Assembly: GCA_018062725.1 (NCBI GenBank)
Contig: JAGORP010000022.1
Span: forward strand, 1-24,272
Reading direction: 5' to 3'
Origin: Flavobacterium sp.
GTDB taxonomy: Bacteria; Bacteroidota; Bacteroidia; Flavobacteriales; Flavobacteriaceae
DNA: 24,272 nucleotides
Within the stretch, counting starts at the first letter, position 1; every line of letters begins with the position of its first letter. Positions 1 through 7,896 of the stretch are shown here, piece after piece. The notes beneath the pieces are model-generated. The model ran no database searches. It was not told the origin of the DNA and saw only the letters and a program-made list of their open reading frames with translations. The translations under genes and the position numbers were made by a program.

Positions 1-434
1 GGATGACACATGAGGATTGGAGTAATGTAATTAATACGAGTTTGAACGGATTTTTTAACGTCACGAACTTTTTTATCCAAAAAATGTTGCGTAATAAATA
101 CGGTCGTATTGTAAATATGGTTTCGGTATCAGGTGTGAAAGGTACTGCGGGTCAAACCAATTATTCTGCAGCAAAGGGGGCAGTAGTTGCCGCAACAAAA
201 GCCTTGGCGCAGGAAGTGGCCAAACGTAATATTACCGTAAATGCAGTTGCTCCAGGTTTTATCCGTACGGATATGACGGGCGATTTAGACGAAAAAGAAT
301 TGTCGAAATTAATTCCAGCGAATCGATTTGGAGAAGCGGAAGAAGTAGCTGATTTGGTCGCTTTCCTAGCTTCCAAAAAAGCAAGTTACATTACAGGTGA
401 AATTGTAAACATAAACGGAGGAATTTATTCGTAA
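1..434 (+). CDS. fabG: 3-oxoacyl-ACP reductase, FabG type (5' end missing)
   Basis: This is the C-terminal part of a short-chain dehydrogenase that would reduce the 3-keto group of an ACP-bound chain with NAD(P)H. Counting from the first in-frame Met at base 3 (not the true start; it aligns with an internal Met before the family's helix alpha-4), the catalytic Ser is at 41 in MVSVSG, Tyr at 54 and Lys at 58 in NYSAAK, the same spacing as in E. coli FabG. The family's VNAVAPGFIRTDM stretch and the C-terminal YITGEIVNINGG follow. About 95 N-terminal residues, including the nucleotide-binding glycine motif, lie outside the window. The next gene starts 2 bp downstream, so this is probably the dedicated ketoreductase of the pigment pathway (the role of ApeQ in aryl polyene clusters) and not the housekeeping FabG. 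That assignment is inferred from context. Confidence 0.9.
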   Translation, partial: MTHEDWSNVINTSLNGFFNVTNFFIQKMLRNKYGRIVNMVSVSGVKGTAGQTNYSAAKGAVVAATKALAQEVAKRNITVNAVAPGFIRTDMTGDLDEKELSKLIPANRFGEAEEVADLVAFLASKKASYITGEIVNINGGIYS

Positions 435-436
435 TT

Positions 437-1663
437 ATGGAAAAAAGAGTAGTTATAACCGGAATGGGAATTTATTCTTGTATTGGTACTTCTTTAGATG
501 AGGTTAAAAAATCATTATTTGAAGGAAAATCAGGAATTGTTTTTGATGATGAACGTAAGGAATTCGGTTTTCAATCTGCACTTACGGGGAAAGTTCCAAG
601 ACCTGATTTAAAAGCATTGTTAACCCGTCGCCAAAGAATTTCTATTGGTGAAGAAACGGAATATGCTTATATGGCCACAATCGAAGCTATGAAAAATGCA
701 GGTATTGATGCTTCTTATTTCGAAGAAAATGAAGTCGGAATTTTATACGGGAATGATAGTGTTTCCTTTGCCGTAATCGAATCTACCGATATTGTTCGCG
801 AGAAAAAAGATACGGCTTTAATTGGTTCGGGAGCCATTTTTAAATCGATGAATTCAACGGTAACCATGAATTTATCAACAATATTTAAATTACGCGGTGT
901 GAATATGTCAATTAGTGCCGCTTGTGCCAGTGGATCACATGCCATAGGTTTAGGTTACTTACTTATTAAAGGTGGACTGCAAGACATGATTATATGTGGT
1001 GGTGCTCAGGAAATTAATAAATATGCCATGGCAAGTTTTGATGGTTTGGGAGTGTTTTCGCCCAATGAAGCAAATCCTGCTCAATCTTCTCGTCCCTTTG
1101 ATACCAACCGAGACGGATTGGTTCCAAGTGGAGGGGGTGCCACGGTCATAATCGAATCATTAGAATCGGCTCAAAAAAGAGGGGCTAATATTATAGCGGA
1201 AATTGTAGGGTACGGATTTTCTTCCAACGGTGGACATATATCTACTCCAAATGTTGACGGACCAGCCACAGCCATGCGTCGAGCGTTAGAGCAAGCCGGT
1301 GTAAAACCGGAAGAAATTGGATATATCAATGCGCATGCAACTTCTACACCTTTAGGGGATGCTAACGAAGCCAAAGCTATAATTGAAGTATTTGGCGAAA
1401 ACGGACCCCATGTGAGTTCTACAAAATCGATGACGGGCCACGAATGCTGGATGGCAGGAGCTAGCGAAATTATTTATTCTACCTTAATGATGCAAAATGA
1501 TTTTATCGCTCCAAACATCAATTTCGACACTCCAGACGAAGATTCCCAAAAGTTAAATATTGCCGCTCAAACTATAAATAAAAAATTTGACCTATATTTG
1601 TCAAATTCTTTCGGATTTGGTGGAACAAATTCAGCAATAGTTGTTAAGAAATATAAAGAGTAA
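437..1663 (+). CDS. beta-ketoacyl-ACP synthase (FabF/KAS II type), complete active site
   Basis: This is a 408-residue condensing enzyme of the thiolase fold. The N-terminus VVITGMGIYSCIG is typical of FabF. The Cys-His-His set is intact: Cys163 in SAACASGSH (the same number as in E. coli FabF), His300 in NAHATSTP and His335 in MTGHECWMAGASE. The C-terminal SNSFGFGGTNSA glycine-rich motif is present. It would catalyse decarboxylative Claisen condensation of malonyl-ACP with an acyl chain. It lies 2 bp after the FabG-type reductase and 1 bp before an ACP, so reductase, synthase and carrier form one unit. It is one of three complete FabF-type synthases in this operon. Which condensation it performs (aryl starter, polyene extension, or alkyl chain of the resorcinol) cannot be read from sequence alone. 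Confidence 0.93.
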   Translation: MEKRVVITGMGIYSCIGTSLDEVKKSLFEGKSGIVFDDERKEFGFQSALTGKVPRPDLKALLTRRQRISIGEETEYAYMATIEAMKNAGIDASYFEENEVGILYGNDSVSFAVIESTDIVREKKDTALIGSGAIFKSMNSTVTMNLSTIFKLRGVNMSISAACASGSHAIGLGYLLIKGGLQDMIICGGAQEINKYAMASFDGLGVFSPNEANPAQSSRPFDTNRDGLVPSGGGATVIIESLESAQKRGANIIAEIVGYGFSSNGGHISTPNVDGPATAMRRALEQAGVKPEEIGYINAHATSTPLGDANEAKAIIEVFGENGPHVSSTKSMTGHECWMAGASEIIYSTLMMQNDFIAPNINFDTPDEDSQKLNIAAQTINKKFDLYLSNSFGFGGTNSAIVVKKYKE

Positions 1664-1664
1664 A

Positions 1665-1916
1665 ATGAATAAAGAAGTTATTTTAGAGAAAGTAAACGAA
1701 ATTTTAATTGAAGAATTTGAAGTAGATGGAGATACGATTGTATCAGATGCCAATTTGCGTGAGACATTAGGTTTAGATAGTTTAGATTATGTAGATTTAG
1801 TAGTAGCTATTGAAGCAAATTTTGGTGTGAAACTGGGTGAGGCAGATTTTGTTAATATTGTTTCTTTTGAAGATTTCTACAATTTAATCGATATAAAAAT
1901 AAAGCAAAAGAACTAA
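1665..1916 (+). CDS. acyl carrier protein (first of two)
   Basis: This 83-residue acidic protein has the phosphopantetheine attachment motif LGLDSLDYVDLV, with the modified Ser at residue 39. Its size and helical layout are those of a free-standing type II ACP. I start it at the ATG at 1665, 1 bp after the upstream ketosynthase stop. An in-frame TTG at 1641 would add eight residues that overlap the synthase and look like a shadow. It carries the growing chain as a thioester and needs a 4'-phosphopantetheinyl transferase, which is not in the window. Its neighbours are a ketosynthase, an LpxL-type acyltransferase and darA/darB, so it may serve the resorcinol branch; that is inference. The second ACP (11348-11605) sits beside the KS-alpha/CLF pair. 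Confidence 0.93.
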   Translation: MNKEVILEKVNEILIEEFEVDGDTIVSDANLRETLGLDSLDYVDLVVAIEANFGVKLGEADFVNIVSFEDFYNLIDIKIKQKN

Positions 1917-1922
1917 GTACTT

Positions 1923-2804
1923 ATGAGTCAATGGGATGGTAAGTCTAAAGGGACTCTTTTAGGATATAAAATTTTTATATTTTGTATAAAAAAGCTCGGA
2001 ATTAAAGCAGCGTATTCTGTTTTAATTTTTGTAGCTTTTTATTATTTTATTACTCAGTTTTCAAGCAATAAAGTAACCTATTATTATTTTCGTCAACGCC
2101 AAAAATATAGCTTCCTAAAAGCTATATGGTGCGTATATTACAGTTACTTTGTTTTCGGTCAAACAATTATTGATAAAACGGCTATTTCTGCGGGATTACG
2201 TGATGAATTTACGTACGAATTTGACGGAGTTGAATTGCTGTTTCAATTATTGGAAGAAAAAAAGGGTGGTATACTCATTTCGGCTCACGTTGGAAACTTC
2301 GAAATTGCCGAACATTTCTTCGGTGAAATTGACCTCAATTGTCAAATAAATTTAGTGACTACCGATAGAGAGCATTCGATAATTAAAGAATACCTAGAAA
2401 GTGTCACGAAAAAATCTTCCATCAAATTCATCATCGTAAAAGACGATATGTCGCATATTTTCGACATTAATAATGCGTTATCAAACAATGAATTGATTTG
2501 CTTTACGGGAGATCGCTATTTTGAAGGAACAAAATCATTAAGCGAAGAATTATTAGGACAACCCGCTAATTTTCCAGCCGGACCCTTTTTAATTGCATCA
2601 AAGCTAAAAGTACCGGTGGTTTTCGTATATGTGATGAAAGAAGCGAATCTTCATTACCATTTGTATGCCCGTCAAGCAGAAGTAAAACACCGTGATGTCC
2701 AAGGTGTTTTAAAAGCCTATACGAATAGTGTCGAAACCATTCTGAAAAAATATCCTATGCAATGGTTTAATTATTTCGATTTTTGGAATGTGTTTTCTAA
2801 ATAA
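1923..2804 (+). CDS. LpxL/HtrB-family lysophospholipid-type acyltransferase
   Basis: This 293-residue protein belongs to the lipid A acyltransferase superfamily. A hydrophobic N-terminal segment (about residues 28-46) would anchor it at the inner face of the cytoplasmic membrane. The catalytic HX4E motif is HVGNFE, with His122 and Glu127, preceded by GGILISA. Downstream, TGDRYFEG and FPAGPFLIASKLKVPVVFV match the family's acceptor-side blocks. Such enzymes move an acyl chain from ACP to a hydroxyl or amine. Related acyltransferases are standard members of aryl polyene clusters. Here, between an ACP and darA, it is a reasonable candidate for attaching the aryl polyene to its hydroxyl acceptor, but the operon encodes other acyltransferases (BtrH type, PlsC domain, C45 type), so the assignment is open. 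Confidence 0.87.
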   Translation: MSQWDGKSKGTLLGYKIFIFCIKKLGIKAAYSVLIFVAFYYFITQFSSNKVTYYYFRQRQKYSFLKAIWCVYYSYFVFGQTIIDKTAISAGLRDEFTYEFDGVELLFQLLEEKKGGILISAHVGNFEIAEHFFGEIDLNCQINLVTTDREHSIIKEYLESVTKKSSIKFIIVKDDMSHIFDINNALSNNELICFTGDRYFEGTKSLSEELLGQPANFPAGPFLIASKLKVPVVFVYVMKEANLHYHLYARQAEVKHRDVQGVLKAYTNSVETILKKYPMQWFNYFDFWNVFSK

Positions 2805-2810
2805 AAAACT

Positions 2811-3707
2811 ATGAAAAATATACTCGTTTTATATTATACGCAGTCTGGTCAATTAAAAGATATTGCCGATAATTTGGTGGCTCCTTTACAAGAAAATTGT
2901 ACGATTGATTATTGTCAAATGGAACCTGAAAAGCCGTTTCCATTTCCGTGGAGCAATAACGCCTTTTTTAATGTTTTTCCGGAAACTTTCTCCGATCAAT
3001 CGGTTGCCATGAAACCCATAGCAGAGGAGATTTTGAACAAAGACTACGACTTAGTAATTTTGGCGTATCAAATTTGGTTTTTATCCCCTTCAATTCCTGC
3101 AGCTTCTTTCCTAAATTCAACTCAAGGAAAACAATTATTACAAAATAAAAAGGTGGTTACAGTAATTGGATGTCGTAATATGTGGATTATGGCACAAGAA
3201 AGACTAAAAGAAAAACTAAAACGAATAAATGCAGATTTAGTTGGAAATATAGTTTTGCGTGACAGAAATCCTAATCATATCAGTGTTTTAACTATCGTTC
3301 ATTGGTTGTTCTATGGAAAAAAAACAAGAATGTTTGGTTTCCTACCTTTACCAGGCGTTTCCGACCAGGATATCAAAAATACTTCGGTATTTGGAGAAAT
3401 TCTGAAAACACATGTTGCCACTGCTAATTACGATTCTTTGCAATCGGAATTAATCGCAAAAAAAGCTGTCGAAATCAAACCTTTTTTGCTAACGGTAGAG
3501 AAAAAAGCTACAAGAATTTTCGGAATCTGGTCCAACTTAATTACTAAAAATCCTGCAAAAAGAAGTCTATTGTTAACTTTTTTCAATTTCTACTTATGGT
3601 TTGCAATATGGGTAGTGTCCCCATTGGTATTTTTAATATATTTGCTCCTCTATTTTTTTAACGCAAAATCGTTACAAAAAGAAATTAAATATTATCAAAG
3701 CGTATAG
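2811..3707 (+). CDS. darA: dialkylresorcinol condensing enzyme / aromatase DarA
   Basis: This 298-residue protein begins with a flavodoxin-like fold: strand ILVLYYTQSGQ (residues 4-14) is the typical phosphate-binding loop for FMN, and LVILAYQIWFLSPSIPAAS and VVTVIGCRNMW continue the pattern. A strongly hydrophobic segment near the C-terminus (about residues 252-287) suggests membrane attachment. The length, flavodoxin start and position directly upstream of a KAS III-type darB match the DarA family of dialkylresorcinol clusters. In those systems, work on Pseudomonas and Photorhabdus dar genes assigns DarB the condensation of two acyl units to a cyclohexanedione and DarA its aromatisation to the 2,5-dialkylresorcinol. 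The assignment rests on pattern and synteny; a generic NAD(P)H oxidoreductase is the less likely alternative. Confidence 0.85.
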   Translation: MKNILVLYYTQSGQLKDIADNLVAPLQENCTIDYCQMEPEKPFPFPWSNNAFFNVFPETFSDQSVAMKPIAEEILNKDYDLVILAYQIWFLSPSIPAASFLNSTQGKQLLQNKKVVTVIGCRNMWIMAQERLKEKLKRINADLVGNIVLRDRNPNHISVLTIVHWLFYGKKTRMFGFLPLPGVSDQDIKNTSVFGEILKTHVATANYDSLQSELIAKKAVEIKPFLLTVEKKATRIFGIWSNLITKNPAKRSLLLTFFNFYLWFAIWVVSPLVFLIYLLLYFFNAKSLQKEIKYYQSV

Positions 3708-3710
3708 ACC

Positions 3711-4847
3711 ATGACGGAAGTTTTTATTACCAAAGTTTCAAAATTTTTACCTAATGAACCTGTTTCAGTTGAAGAAATGGAAAAACATTTGGGTTATATT
3801 AATAATGAAGCTTCTAAAGCCAAAAGAATAATTTTACGCAATAACGGAATTAAAACCCGCTACTACGCAACTGATAAAGACGGAAATAGTACTCACACTA
3901 ATGCAGAAATTTCGGCACAAGCGGTACGTAATTTATATGACGACACGTTTACCGAAAACGATATTGAAGTATTATCTTGTGGTTCAACCACTCCCGATCA
4001 ATTATTACCGTCACATGCCGTGATGGTGCATGGTTTGTTGAAAAATAAATCAATGGAGTTAAACTCGGCTTCCGGCGCTTGTTGTAGTGGAATGAATGCT
4101 TTAAAATATGGCTATATGGCTGTAAAATCAGGGTCTTCTAACAATGCTGTTTGTGTAGGATCTGAAAAAACATCTTCTTGGATGCAATCTAATAAGTTTG
4201 AAGGCGAAGTTGAAAATCTAAAGAAATTGGAAGAACAACCAATTGTCGCTTTTAAACGTGAATTTTTACGTTGGATGTTGTCTGACGGCGCAGGTGCCTT
4301 TTTATTGGAAAACAAACCCAATTCAAACGGATTATCCTGTAAAATTGAATGGATGGAAGGGTATTCCTACGCTCACGAAGTAGAAACATGTATGTACGCT
4401 GGTGGCGATAAATTGGAAGATGGAAGTATTCAACCTTGGAGTAATTTTGACAGCCAAGATTGGCTAAATCATTCGGTTTTTGCCTTAAAACAAGATGTAA
4501 AATTATTGGATAAAAACATTTTAGTAAAAGGGGCAATAAGTATGAAGTGTGCTTTAGACAAACATAAAGTTGATGCTTCAGAAATAGATTATTTCTTACC
4601 TCACGTGTCTTCCAATTACTTTGTAAAAGGATTGTGCGAACAATTGGCCAAACGTAATGTTTATGTCCCAATGGAAAAATGGTTCATGAATTTACCTTAT
4701 GTTGGTAATATTGGAGCGGCTTCAATTTATGTGATGTTAGAAGAATTAATGGGAAGCGGAAAACTCAAAAAAGGGGATAAAATTTTATTATCGGTTCCAG
4801 AAAGTGCTCGTTTTTCGTATATGTACGCTTACTTAACTGTTTGCTAA
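3711..4847 (+). CDS. darB: KAS III-type ketosynthase DarB (dialkylresorcinol formation)
   Basis: This 378-residue protein is a FabH-like condensing enzyme. The nucleophile lies in SASGACCSGMNALKYG; by alignment to FabH it is Cys125, with a second Cys at 124. The catalytic His298 is in FLPHVSSN and Asn333 in GNIGAASIY, completing the Cys-His-Asn triad of KAS III. It follows darA by 3 bp, the usual darA-darB pair. DarB enzymes join two thioester-bound chains, one of them a beta-keto acyl, and close the ring that becomes the resorcinol. In flexirubin the resulting dialkylresorcinol is the alcohol part of the ester. The stop codon TAA shares its last base with the next ATG, so translation is probably coupled. 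Confidence 0.88.
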   Translation: MTEVFITKVSKFLPNEPVSVEEMEKHLGYINNEASKAKRIILRNNGIKTRYYATDKDGNSTHTNAEISAQAVRNLYDDTFTENDIEVLSCGSTTPDQLLPSHAVMVHGLLKNKSMELNSASGACCSGMNALKYGYMAVKSGSSNNAVCVGSEKTSSWMQSNKFEGEVENLKKLEEQPIVAFKREFLRWMLSDGAGAFLLENKPNSNGLSCKIEWMEGYSYAHEVETCMYAGGDKLEDGSIQPWSNFDSQDWLNHSVFALKQDVKLLDKNILVKGAISMKCALDKHKVDASEIDYFLPHVSSNYFVKGLCEQLAKRNVYVPMEKWFMNLPYVGNIGAASIYVMLEELMGSGKLKKGDKILLSVPESARFSYMYAYLTVC

Positions 4848-5284
4848 TGGATTTTCCAATTACAGATTCCAATTTTGTAGGAACTTTAATTCCACAAAAA
4901 GCGCCATTCGTAATGGTCGATAAATTAGTGTCCTATTCCGATACTCATATCGTCGCTGGTTTAAAAGTAACTTCCGATAATATTTTTGAATTTCAAAACA
5001 AATTTCAAGAATCTGGAGTGATAGAACATATGGCGCAATCGGTTGCTTTACATACTGGATACCAATTTTATCTAAAAAAAGAAGAAGCGCCTACTGGATA
5101 TATTGGTTCTATCAAATCGATAGAAATTAAGAGAAATCCTGAGTTAGGTGATGAAATGATTACTACTGTTACTATTCTTCAAGAGTTTCTTGGTGTTACC
5201 TTAGTAGAAATGGTAACCACCGTAAATGAGGAAGAAATTGCCAAAGGACAAATGAAAACCGTTTTAGCTTCAGCGAATGAATAA
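4847..5284 (+). CDS. ApeP-like hotdog dehydratase subunit (copy 1; catalytic His absent)
   Basis: This 145-residue single-hotdog protein resembles the FabZ/ApeP dehydratases. The N-terminal block IPQKAPFVMVDKL corresponds to LPHRxPFLLVDRV of FabZ. The central helix carries ESGVIEHMAQSVALHTG, in which Glu60 aligns with the catalytic Glu of FabZ. The GHFPG segment that carries the FabZ catalytic His is absent; that region reads FEFQNKFQES. The start is the ATG at 4847, sharing one base with the darB stop; an upstream TTG at 4841 lies inside darB. It overlaps the next gene, a paralogue, by 8 bp. In aryl polyene systems the dehydratase is a heterocomplex of ApeI and ApeP, so this is probably one subunit, with the partner at 16552-16923. 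Confidence 0.85.
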   Translation: MDFPITDSNFVGTLIPQKAPFVMVDKLVSYSDTHIVAGLKVTSDNIFEFQNKFQESGVIEHMAQSVALHTGYQFYLKKEEAPTGYIGSIKSIEIKRNPELGDEMITTVTILQEFLGVTLVEMVTTVNEEEIAKGQMKTVLASANE

Positions 5285-5735
5285 TACCAACGCTCAAATA
5301 CAAATTCAAAATTTCTTACCACATAGAAAACCTATGTTAATGGTCGATATTATCTTGGATTTATCCAAAGAAGATGTAAAAACGACTTTTAAAATTAACA
5401 GCGATAATGTATTTGTAGAAAATGGTTACTTTATCGAAGCTGGTCTAATAGAAAACGCCGCACAAACCTGTTCTTCCATTGTTGGACATACCTTTTTTTT
5501 AGATGAAAATGGAAATATCAAAGAAGATGTAAAGTTGGTAGGTTTTATAAGCGGAATCAAAAAAGTTACTATTAAAGCGTTGCCAAAAGTAGGTGGAACT
5601 ATTACTACAACGGCTAATTTACTTTCTAAATTTGATAGCGAACATTACAGCATTTGTAACATGAGTTGTATTACTTCTTATGAAGGTAATGAAATTGTGG
5701 AAGCGGAAATAAATTTAATGATCCAACAAGTATAA
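5277..5735 (+). CDS. ApeP-like hotdog dehydratase subunit (copy 2; catalytic His absent)
   Basis: This 152-residue hotdog protein is a tandem paralogue of the preceding gene. It has FLPHRKPMLMVDIIL near the start and the central helix EAGLIENAAQTCSSIVGH, in which Glu59 aligns with the catalytic Glu of FabZ. As in copy 1, the GHFPG loop with the FabZ catalytic His is missing; the region reads NVFVENGYFIEAG. The N-terminal PHR motif present here is PQK in copy 1, so the two copies have diverged. Its ATG lies 8 bp inside the upstream gene, which suggests coupled translation. Likely role: dehydration of 3-hydroxyacyl-ACP as part of a heterodimer, either with copy 1 or with the His-bearing hotdog protein at 16552. 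The partner is inferred. Confidence 0.85.
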   Translation: MNNTNAQIQIQNFLPHRKPMLMVDIILDLSKEDVKTTFKINSDNVFVENGYFIEAGLIENAAQTCSSIVGHTFFLDENGNIKEDVKLVGFISGIKKVTIKALPKVGGTITTTANLLSKFDSEHYSICNMSCITSYEGNEIVEAEINLMIQQV

Positions 5736-5737
5736 TC

Positions 5738-6142
5738 ATGAAAAAAGAAGAAGTACCACAAGACAAAAGTAATTTGGCATCAGCCAATATTAGAGAATTG
5801 TGCTATGCAACCGATGAAAATGGAAATTATACCACAGCATTAAGTACCGGTTGGGAACCTAAAAAAATAGCACTAGATGTTTCGATCCAGGACATAAACG
5901 AACGTATCGAACAAGCTAGAATTGATGTAAAAAATGGTAAAGTAAGTCCCGTTATTTATTTTATGGAAGTTCATAAAATGGATTGGCAAACCTTAGCAAG
6001 TTATGTTTCTATGTGGACTTGGAGAGTCAAACGTCATGGGAAACCTTCTGTTTTTAAAGGACTTAATGATAAAATACTACAAAAATATGCCGATGCCTTT
6101 GAAATTTCGGTAGAGGATTTAAAAAACTTTAAAGGCGAATAA
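5738..6142 (+). CDS. small conserved flexirubin-cluster protein with HTH-like C-terminus
   Basis: I cannot assign a biochemical function to this 134-residue protein. There is no signal peptide or membrane segment, so it should be cytoplasmic. The first half contains LCYATDENGNYTTALSTGWEP followed by a charged helix (about residues 45-68) and SPVIYFMEVHKMDW. The second half reads like a degenerate XRE-type helix-turn-helix: TLASYVSMWTWRVKRH, then a helix ending LQKYADAFEISVEDLKNF, which resembles the ending of Cro/C1-type domains. From memory, proteins of this kind recur in flavobacterial flexirubin clusters. It is embedded between dehydratase and acyltransferase genes (2 bp and a 1 bp overlap), which favours a pathway-linked role. 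It could be a regulator or a protein that only borrowed the fold; DNA binding is not shown by the sequence. Confidence 0.65.
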   Translation: MKKEEVPQDKSNLASANIRELCYATDENGNYTTALSTGWEPKKIALDVSIQDINERIEQARIDVKNGKVSPVIYFMEVHKMDWQTLASYVSMWTWRVKRHGKPSVFKGLNDKILQKYADAFEISVEDLKNFKGE

Positions 6143-7137
6143 TGGAAACAAATTTTAAACATCACCAATCGGCACATTGCGAAAATGGAGTAGCGTCCAA
6201 TCTATTAAAGTATAACGGAATTGATATTTCCGAACCCATGATTTTTGGTATTGGTTCAGGATTGTTTTTCTTCTATTTTCCTTGGTTAAAAGTAAATCAC
6301 GCTCCTGCCATTAGTTACAGACCCATGCCGGGCTCTATCTTTAATAAAGCAGCAAAACGTTTAGGAATTAAAGTAAAACGAATTAAATTCTCTTCTCCAG
6401 AATCTGCCCAAAAAGCATTAGATGAAAATTTAAAAAATAACATTCCAACAGGGCTACAAGTTGGGGTGTATAACCTTACTTATTTTCCTGATGAATACCG
6501 ATTCCATTTTAATGCCCACAATTTAGTGGTCTATGGTAAAAAGGAATCAACATATTTAATTAGTGATCCCGTAATGGAAACGACCACTACATTATCTGAA
6601 AAAGAGCTGGAAAAAGTCCGTTTTGCCAAAGGGGCATTAGCTCCGAAAGGTCAAATGTATTATCCGATCAATATTCCTTCCGATCTAGAATGGGAAAAAG
6701 CTATCAAAAAAGCCATTAAAAATACCTGTAATGATATGTTAGCCCCATTGCCAATCATTGGTGTAGCGGCTATGCGATGGTTGTCAAAACATATTAGAAC
6801 TTGGCACATTAAAAAAAATGCCAAAACGGCTAATCATTATTTAGCACAAATGGTACGAATGCAAGAAGAAATTGGTACTGGTGGTGGTGGTTTTCGTTTT
6901 ATATATGGTGCTTTTTTACAAGAAGCTGCCGTAGTTCTGAAAAATGATACCTTACGAGATTTAGCTACAGAAATTACGAATATCGGTGATTTATGGCGAG
7001 ATTTTGCCGTAAATGCTGCGCGTGTATACAAAAATAGAAGCAATCAGGCAGATGTTTACAATGCTTTAGCCGATGAATTGTTGCATTTGGCTTCACTAGA
7101 AGAAGCGTTCTTTAAAAAATTAAAAAAAGCCATTTAA
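6142..7137 (+). CDS. BtrH N-terminal domain / DUF4872 acyltransferase-like protein
   Basis: This 331-residue protein matches the BtrH family: an N-terminal cysteine-protease-like domain (about residues 5-165) and a helical C-terminal half of the DUF4872 kind (about 175-331). The presumed triad is visible as Cys13 in AHCENGVASNLL, His126 in FNAHNLVVYG and Asp142 in LISDPV. BtrH of butirosin biosynthesis moves an acyl side chain from an ACP to an aminoglycoside, so the family can catalyse ACP-to-acceptor transfer. In this operon an obvious need is ester formation between the polyene acyl-ACP and the resorcinol, and this protein is a candidate. That is inference; the LpxL-type protein at 1923 and the C45-type protein at 23780 compete for the role. 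It overlaps the previous stop by 1 bp. Confidence 0.82.
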   Translation: METNFKHHQSAHCENGVASNLLKYNGIDISEPMIFGIGSGLFFFYFPWLKVNHAPAISYRPMPGSIFNKAAKRLGIKVKRIKFSSPESAQKALDENLKNNIPTGLQVGVYNLTYFPDEYRFHFNAHNLVVYGKKESTYLISDPVMETTTTLSEKELEKVRFAKGALAPKGQMYYPINIPSDLEWEKAIKKAIKNTCNDMLAPLPIIGVAAMRWLSKHIRTWHIKKNAKTANHYLAQMVRMQEEIGTGGGGFRFIYGAFLQEAAVVLKNDTLRDLATEITNIGDLWRDFAVNAARVYKNRSNQADVYNALADELLHLASLEEAFFKKLKKAI

Positions 7138-7140
7138 CCA

Positions 7141-7896
7141 ATGTCTGATGCAATAATACATATTTCAAAACTGTACAAAAAGTATAAAGGTGCCGATGAT
7201 TTTTCGGTGAATAATTTGAACTTGTGTATTAACGAAAAAGAAATTTTTGGACTCTTGGGTCCCAATGGGGCCGGTAAAACGACACTTATCTCCATGTTGT
7301 GTGGACTGATAAAGCCAACTTCGGGGAGTTTTACAATAAACGGACTTACCTACGATAAAAATGCCTTTACGATTAAGGAAACGATTGGAGTTGTGCCACA
7401 AGAATATGCTTTATATCCAACATTAACGGCCTATGAAAATCTTATGTATTTTGGAAGTATGTATGGTTTGAAAGGCGCCGATTTAAAGCAAAAAGTAACA
7501 AGTGCTTTGGATCAATTGGGCTTGTTGAAATTTGCACATAAAAAAGTAGATACGTTTTCCGGCGGAATGAAGCGTCGTGTGAATTTAATTGCCGGAATTT
7601 TGCACCAACCCAAAGTATTATTTCTTGATGAACCTACAGTTGGAGTCGATGTACAATCCAAAAACGTTATAATCGAATTTTTGCAAGACTTAAACAAAAA
7701 AGGGACAACCATCATCTACACTTCCCATCATTTAACGGAAGCGCAAGATTTTTGTTCTAAAATTGCCATTATCGATAGAGGAAGAATTTATGCAGAAGGT
7801 ACACCTACTGAACTTATTGCTTCAGTCGAAAAAGCCTATAATTTAGAAGAAGTTTTTATTGCTTTAACCGGTAAAGAATTGCGCGATGATGTATAA
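7141..7896 (+). CDS. ABC exporter ATP-binding protein
   Basis: This is a 251-residue nucleotide-binding domain protein. Walker A is GPNGAGKTT with Lys46, the ABC signature is FSGGMKRR (Ser140), Walker B is VLFLDEPT with Asp163 and Glu164, and the switch histidine is in YTSHHLTEA (His196 or His197). The layout is that of the CcmA/DrrA type of exporter ATPases that pair with ABC-2 permeases. The next gene is such a permease and overlaps its end by 11 bp, so the pair should form one transporter. ABC transporters of this kind are common in flexirubin clusters, and export of the pigment or of a precursor across the inner membrane is the likely role. The substrate is inferred. Confidence 0.95.
   Translation: MSDAIIHISKLYKKYKGADDFSVNNLNLCINEKEIFGLLGPNGAGKTTLISMLCGLIKPTSGSFTINGLTYDKNAFTIKETIGVVPQEYALYPTLTAYENLMYFGSMYGLKGADLKQKVTSALDQLGLLKFAHKKVDTFSGGMKRRVNLIAGILHQPKVLFLDEPTVGVDVQSKNVIIEFLQDLNKKGTTIIYTSHHLTEAQDFCSKIAIIDRGRIYAEGTPTELIASVEKAYNLEEVFIALTGKELRDDV

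Noticed and set aside
1641..1664. Upstream TTG start for the first ACP
   Set aside because: The added residues overlap the end of the ketosynthase; the ATG at 1665 gives a normal ACP length.
4252..4671. 139-codon open frame on the minus strand
   Set aside because: It lies wholly opposite darB, whose plus-strand motifs are complete; the translated minus-strand protein has no recognisable domain. It is a shadow of AT-rich coding DNA.
4847..5735. Reading Gln17 in PQK of hotdog copy 1 as loss of the catalytic His
   Set aside because: Counting along E. coli FabZ shows that the catalytic His is in the GHFPG loop (His54), not in the N-terminal PHR block, so the PQK/PHR difference is not a catalytic loss.
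6881..6895. GGTACTGGTGGTGGTGG run as a possible repeat or frameshift site
   Set aside because: It codes in frame for a short Gly-rich turn in the BtrH-type protein; the frame is open on both sides.
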